Below, piece by piece: positions 45,364 through 49,111 of a stretch of DNA of 49,111 nucleotides. Both the position numbers and the translations under genes were made by a program. Each line of letters starts with the position of its first letter. Within the stretch, counting starts at the first letter, position 1. This DNA is from Welwitschia mirabilis. Its lineage: Eukaryota; Gnetophyta; Gnetopsida; Welwitschiales. The DNA lies in NCBI GenBank assembly GCA_051453625.1, contig JBOZIK010000001.1:24443599-24492709 (forward strand), read 5' to 3'. A model generated the notes under the pieces. It saw nothing but the letters and a program-made list of their open reading frames with translations, searched no databases and was not told the origin of the DNA.

Positions 45364-46395
45364 TGTTGGTAAAATTCCATTTTTGATTATCCCACTTGTC
45401 AAATGTGATGTGTTTAATATGCAGACATGATAGTTGAAGACCACCTGAGTTGCAACGAGGGATCAAACCAGTCAAACTTCAAAGCTCAAAGTACTATGAA
45501 GATTCAACTCAAAGTTCATGAAGAACAAACAAAATTGACTGAAGATGTCTACATATCTAAAGACATTTATTATAAAGACATCTGCTATCTTGAAGGCATC
45601 TAGGATGAATTTGAAATTATTAGAGGTGAAAGGCATCTATATTAACAAAGACGTCTATATTGAACCAAGGAGCTGAAATAGGTAAAAGACGTTTAGCAAA
45701 CTAAAGATGTTTATACTGCTTCAACTGTTTGAAGACGTCTACTGAATCGAAGACGTCTACTTAATTTGGGTGATTGACACTACACATAAAGATTTTTGTT
45801 TTATGCCCTTGATGAAGAGAACCATTCACTGAAGACATTGCTTGATTATTGATCCTCTCACAACTATAGAACTCTGATCTTAGATACTCGTAGGTAACTA
45901 TAAGAAGGAGAACTCAAGCATTCTATCAAAATGACATCTTATAAGCTTCTTGTTTCTTTTGTTAAGCATTGTTTATTGGCACTTCATTGTAAGACTCTCA
46001 AATTATTGAATTCATTTTTTCTAGTTCATAAATTGTTAGGATTCTTTGCTTGGGATTATAAAGTGTAAGACAACCCTTGTATGGATGTGCTTCCTTAAGT
46101 GCTTGAGAGCACAACTTGATTTCTGTCTACTGTAATCCCTGAGAGGAAGAAAGTGCTGCCTTGTGAGGAGCATCTTATTTGTATGTAAGGTTGGTGGTAC
46201 TCCAAAACCACTGTTTTGCAGGTCAAGGATATCTAGAGGCGTAAAAGGAAGCTACCCTCTGTGAGTGAACATACCCAAGTTAGGGAACCACGTTAATTTC
46301 GTAAGGTTTTTATTGTGTATTTTTATTTGATTTTAGTTGAGATTTTTATTTGGTAGATCTCATTTACCCCTCCCCTCTGAGTTCAATAATCCTCG
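45364..46395 (+). repeat. 3' LTR (about 1.03 kb)
   Basis: Begins TGTTGGTAAAATTCC and ends near AATAATCCTCG, collinear with 39704-40814. Its first half carries a dense set of AGACGTCT-type motifs, three of them exact. It is somewhat shorter than the 5' LTR, so one of them has indels. Confidence 0.88.
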
Positions 46396-48450
46396 ACTAT
46401 ATTTCCTAACTAAGAAGTATTGTATTATGTAAATAACATTTGAAAAAATAAGACAAGACAAGACATCAAAAAATTAATATAAAATTCATTTTAAAAAAGA
46501 AATTCTCATTGATAAGCATATCCAAATGTGTTATAGATAGTGTGTAGATGCTATAAAACTGATGTATGAAACACTTTCATGTAGGTTCCCATATTAAGAT
46601 ATACAGATAAATGAGAGAATGTAGAAGATAACTGAGAGAATAAGAGTATGAAACATAGCCATGTAAATGATGGATAAACCCTAGACTTATTAAACCTTTT
46701 ACCTAAAAGTTCTTGTCTCATAAAGCAACAAAGGAGAGTCGTTATAAGTTTTTAGGAGAATTATACAACTTAGACTTCGACAATTCCAAGTAGCAGTATA
46801 TGCTTTAAGTAATGAGAAAAGATCTATTAGTTCCTTATCCTAATGGTTCCCAATTCAAATTCAAATGTTGGTAATTTCTTTTTTGAAAATGAATTAGATA
46901 AAATCAATTATTGATTGGACTTATGCATAATCTAGGATAAAATATATAAAATTCTAATGAAAATAAGAACAACTATACAACCATACATTGATATTTAGTA
47001 TAGAATACTACCCATTTAAGGAAGAATTAATTTGCTAGCAATTCAAATCAAGTGATAAAAAATAAAGTCAACATGCATCATATTGAGGTGTTCATTTGGG
47101 GTATCAACCATGCTTGTTGAAAATCTGCATTGTTATCTTGTAATGCTAAATTACTCCATTCATTATGTATATTGTTGTATTTAAAAATAGAAGAAAAAAG
47201 ATATAGCTTGTGAAGGGGAATTTCATTTCATTAACAACTACATGTGAGCTCTTAGTGCTATTAGGTTTTGTAAGAAAAGCCCCTTACCCTCTTTGTTTGG
47301 GTTGTCATTATCTCATTGCCATTTCAAAGATAAAATCTACTATGCTCTCAAAGTCATTTGCCTTTGTTTGGTTGATAGTTTTTGAAATTGAAAATGTAGG
47401 AGTTTTGCATTGCTCTTGTTGAGAATATAGGATATAAAAAGACTTAGGATTTACTTTATCTAAACAGAAGTAATTTAACTTACTAAAATAAAGTACGAGA
47501 TAGAATACCATAAAGACTAATTGTGAAGTTTGAGCCCTTTAGCTATCATTCTTAACCTATATAATGATGCTATTTCACAATGGATCACAATAAAGCTAAA
47601 ATCAATTGAAAATAAATTATTAAAATGAAGTTTAGTGTTTTTTGAATATTTATGAGAATGCATTACGTATTTCTAGATTTGCTCCGTGAAGTTGTAAAAT
47701 ACATCAGAGCAAGGTTAGCATCTTATGAGGTTCTACTACTTCCACATTTAATACGTTAAGTTGAGTATTATGATAAATAAGATGAAAAACAAGGTTCCTA
47801 GCTTAGCACAAGCCTTTCTCTAGTTGAGTGATATCAATAAGTTCAACATTAATCAATGGAAGAAAAAACAAAATAAGTAAATGAAAGACTTAAAACGAAG
47901 ATCCAAATGAAGCAATCACATAGAAAGAGCTAGACAAATCAAGAAAATTAAGTATAGTACAAGGGCAAATCAAACATATGTTAAAACCTTAAGATCTCTC
48001 TATATGTTCCATGTGTGCTTTCTTTTTGCTTTCTCTATTTGCTATTTCACTGTTATTTCTTAACAACATCCACAAAGCACTTTCCCCGAGTCTCTTTTCT
48101 TGCTCTTGAAATCATTTGTTCTTTCTTTGGGGTCCCAACAAAGGGATTAACCCCACAAATTCTGTGAAGCCTATTATAAAGATCTTTCCCCTTAGAAAGC
48201 TTTATGAAAAAAATACATTTTCCATTAGAACCTATTAGCTCAATTTTAGGTCTAAAGTTACTTTAATGTATTTGAAGTCTAATAGCCTCTATTTTGATTC
48301 ATTAACCATTAGATCTAAGATCTAAGCCACCATGAAGTTAATTTTGTCTTGACTTAGCTCCTATTTTCTCATTTGATGGTTATGATGTTGAGACTAACAT
48401 ATAGCGTGTGCAAAGCATACTTCGTTCAACCTCTGTTTATTGAGAGCTTC
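46396..48450. other. AT-rich interval without a recognisable gene
   Basis: The only open frames are about 65-70 codons and show no family signature. No terminal repeats, tRNA or tandem arrays were recognised. Confidence 0.6.
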
Positions 48451-48453
48451 ATT

Positions 48454-48813
48454 TTAACTTTGTAGCATGCCATTGTCGGTCACAATTTTAGTTAACAAAT
48501 TGTCCTTGTAATAATCAGTGTTGATCTGATCTGAATGCCATATTTTTCTCCTTTTTTTGTGCTTATCCTCATTCCATTTTCTATGCCTTGATAAGATAAG
48601 TTGAAAATCAGTTTTGATCTGATTTAAATACCATATTTTTCTCCTTCTTTTGTGCTTATCCTTATTCCATTTTGTATGGCCTGATAAGATAGGTTGAAAA
48701 TCAGTTTTGATATGATTTGAATGCCATAATTTTCTCCTTTTTTTGTGCTTGTCCTCATTCCATTTTGTATGCCCAAAAGTTATCAATTTTTGTTTAGAAA
48801 AGGAGGAAGACAT
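48454..48813 (-). CDS. Small open frame (119 codons) made of three 31-residue repeats
   Basis: I do not recognise a family. The frame runs from the ATG at 48813 to a stop at 48454. It consists of a short leader (MSSSFSKQKLITF), three tandem units near 48780-48505, each of 31 residues, and a tail. The units share (G/R)H(T/R)KWN(E/K)DKHK and RRK(L/I)W followed by Q/H-I-K/N-T-D-F/Y. They are strongly basic, with conserved Trp and His. The DNA period is 93 bp (unit starts near 48519, 48612 and 48705), a multiple of three, so expansion keeps the frame. No signal peptide or membrane segment is evident. It may be a chance frame in a minisatellite or an expressed orphan peptide. Confidence 0.4.
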   Translation of the reverse strand: MSSSFSKQKLITFGHTKWNEDKHKKRRKLWHSNHIKTDFQPILSGHTKWNKDKHKRRRKIWYLNQIKTDFQLILSRHRKWNEDKHKKRRKIWHSDQINTDYYKDNLLTKIVTDNGMLQS

Positions 48814-49111
48814 CTATTTAAATTGCATGTAGAGTGGACACAAAGTGATAAGACAAGACAAAAGATAGAGACAACATAGAAGTCCCTCAGAGGAGGAGAA
48901 AATTGAAAGGCCAATTTCATGTTATTGTGCAGAAGAGAAAAGATGGGCTTGTGATAACAGTTCCCTATGAAGAGAGCATTATCAAACAGTTGATGTAGAC
49001 AAGCTAATAAAGATTTGCATTTGGCAAATGTACCCTTCTTGATGTGAATCTCAAGTTTTTTTTAATTGAATGAATTGATATTAATTTAGATTCATTTGTT
49101 TCTATCTCCAT

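Larger units (their letters stand above)
39704..46395 (+). mobile_element. 6.7-kb LTR retrotransposon with Copia gag but no recognised pol
   Basis: LTRs at 39704-40814 and 45364-46395, a primer-binding site at 40817 and a polypurine tract at 45351 define the element. The interior encodes a decayed Copia gag (40840-42180), then a motif-rich spacer, then a second gene resembling the putative plant transposon protein domain (42828-44610). I found no protease, integrase, RT or RNase H motif in the 3.2 kb after gag. Flanking pentamers (GCTCT before, ACTAT after) do not clearly match, so the target duplication has decayed or I have misplaced an end. The layout is that of a large non-autonomous (LARD-like) element. 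Confidence 0.85.

Overview
The window looks like repeat-dense, AT-rich nuclear DNA from a large seed-plant genome, quite possibly a gymnosperm. The plant assignment rests on a plant-type LINE ORF1 (DUF4283-like plus CCHC knuckles), plant Copia and Gypsy elements with their usual primer-binding sites, and fragments of actin, PP2C-phosphatase and F-box genes. I see no intact host gene. Nearly every coding stretch is a transposon remnant with in-frame stops, mostly of the C-to-T / G-to-A kind expected when methylated cytosines decay. Six runs of N interrupt the sequence.

Layout. 1-1058: an imperfect ~622-bp tandem duplication with unidentified minus-strand coding-like sequence. 1650-6300: a decayed LINE on the minus strand (ORF1 starts near 6293, ORF2 near 5070). 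6300-9605: AT-rich, nothing recognised. 9606-30022: a nested structure that I read as one minus-strand Gypsy-type element. Its two long terminal repeats are the related segments beginning at 9606 (copy A) and 26066 (copy B). Each carries host-gene debris: PP2C (+), F-box (+) and actin (-) fragments. Copy A is split by a complete Copia element (10410-16428, 5-bp target duplication ATTTT) and by a short 1.58-kb non-autonomous LTR element (18391-19972). Between A and B lie a primer-binding site (26046-26061, minus) and a decayed gag (minus). 30100-33920: a second Copia remnant (+). 34110-34609: a minus-strand Copia gag with its primer-binding site, beside a half tRNA of initiator-Met type. 35800-36420: a Gypsy-like gag remnant (-). 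39704-46395: a 6.7-kb LTR element with a Copia gag, no recognisable pol, and a second ORF resembling the putative plant transposon protein domain; its LTRs carry repeats of the palindrome AGACGTCT. 48454-48813: a small minus-strand ORF built from three 93-bp repeats.

The point of most interest is the multi-gene capture, apparently inside LTRs. Both copies share a 2-nt deletion in actin, so the capture came before they separated. The actin fragments read straight through a position where land-plant actin genes normally have an intron, which points to capture from mRNA. Copy A has lost most of its CpGs while copy B keeps many, which is unexpected for two LTRs of one insertion. Two of the N gaps are flanked by exact duplicates, so they are probably unmerged contig ends rather than missing sequence.
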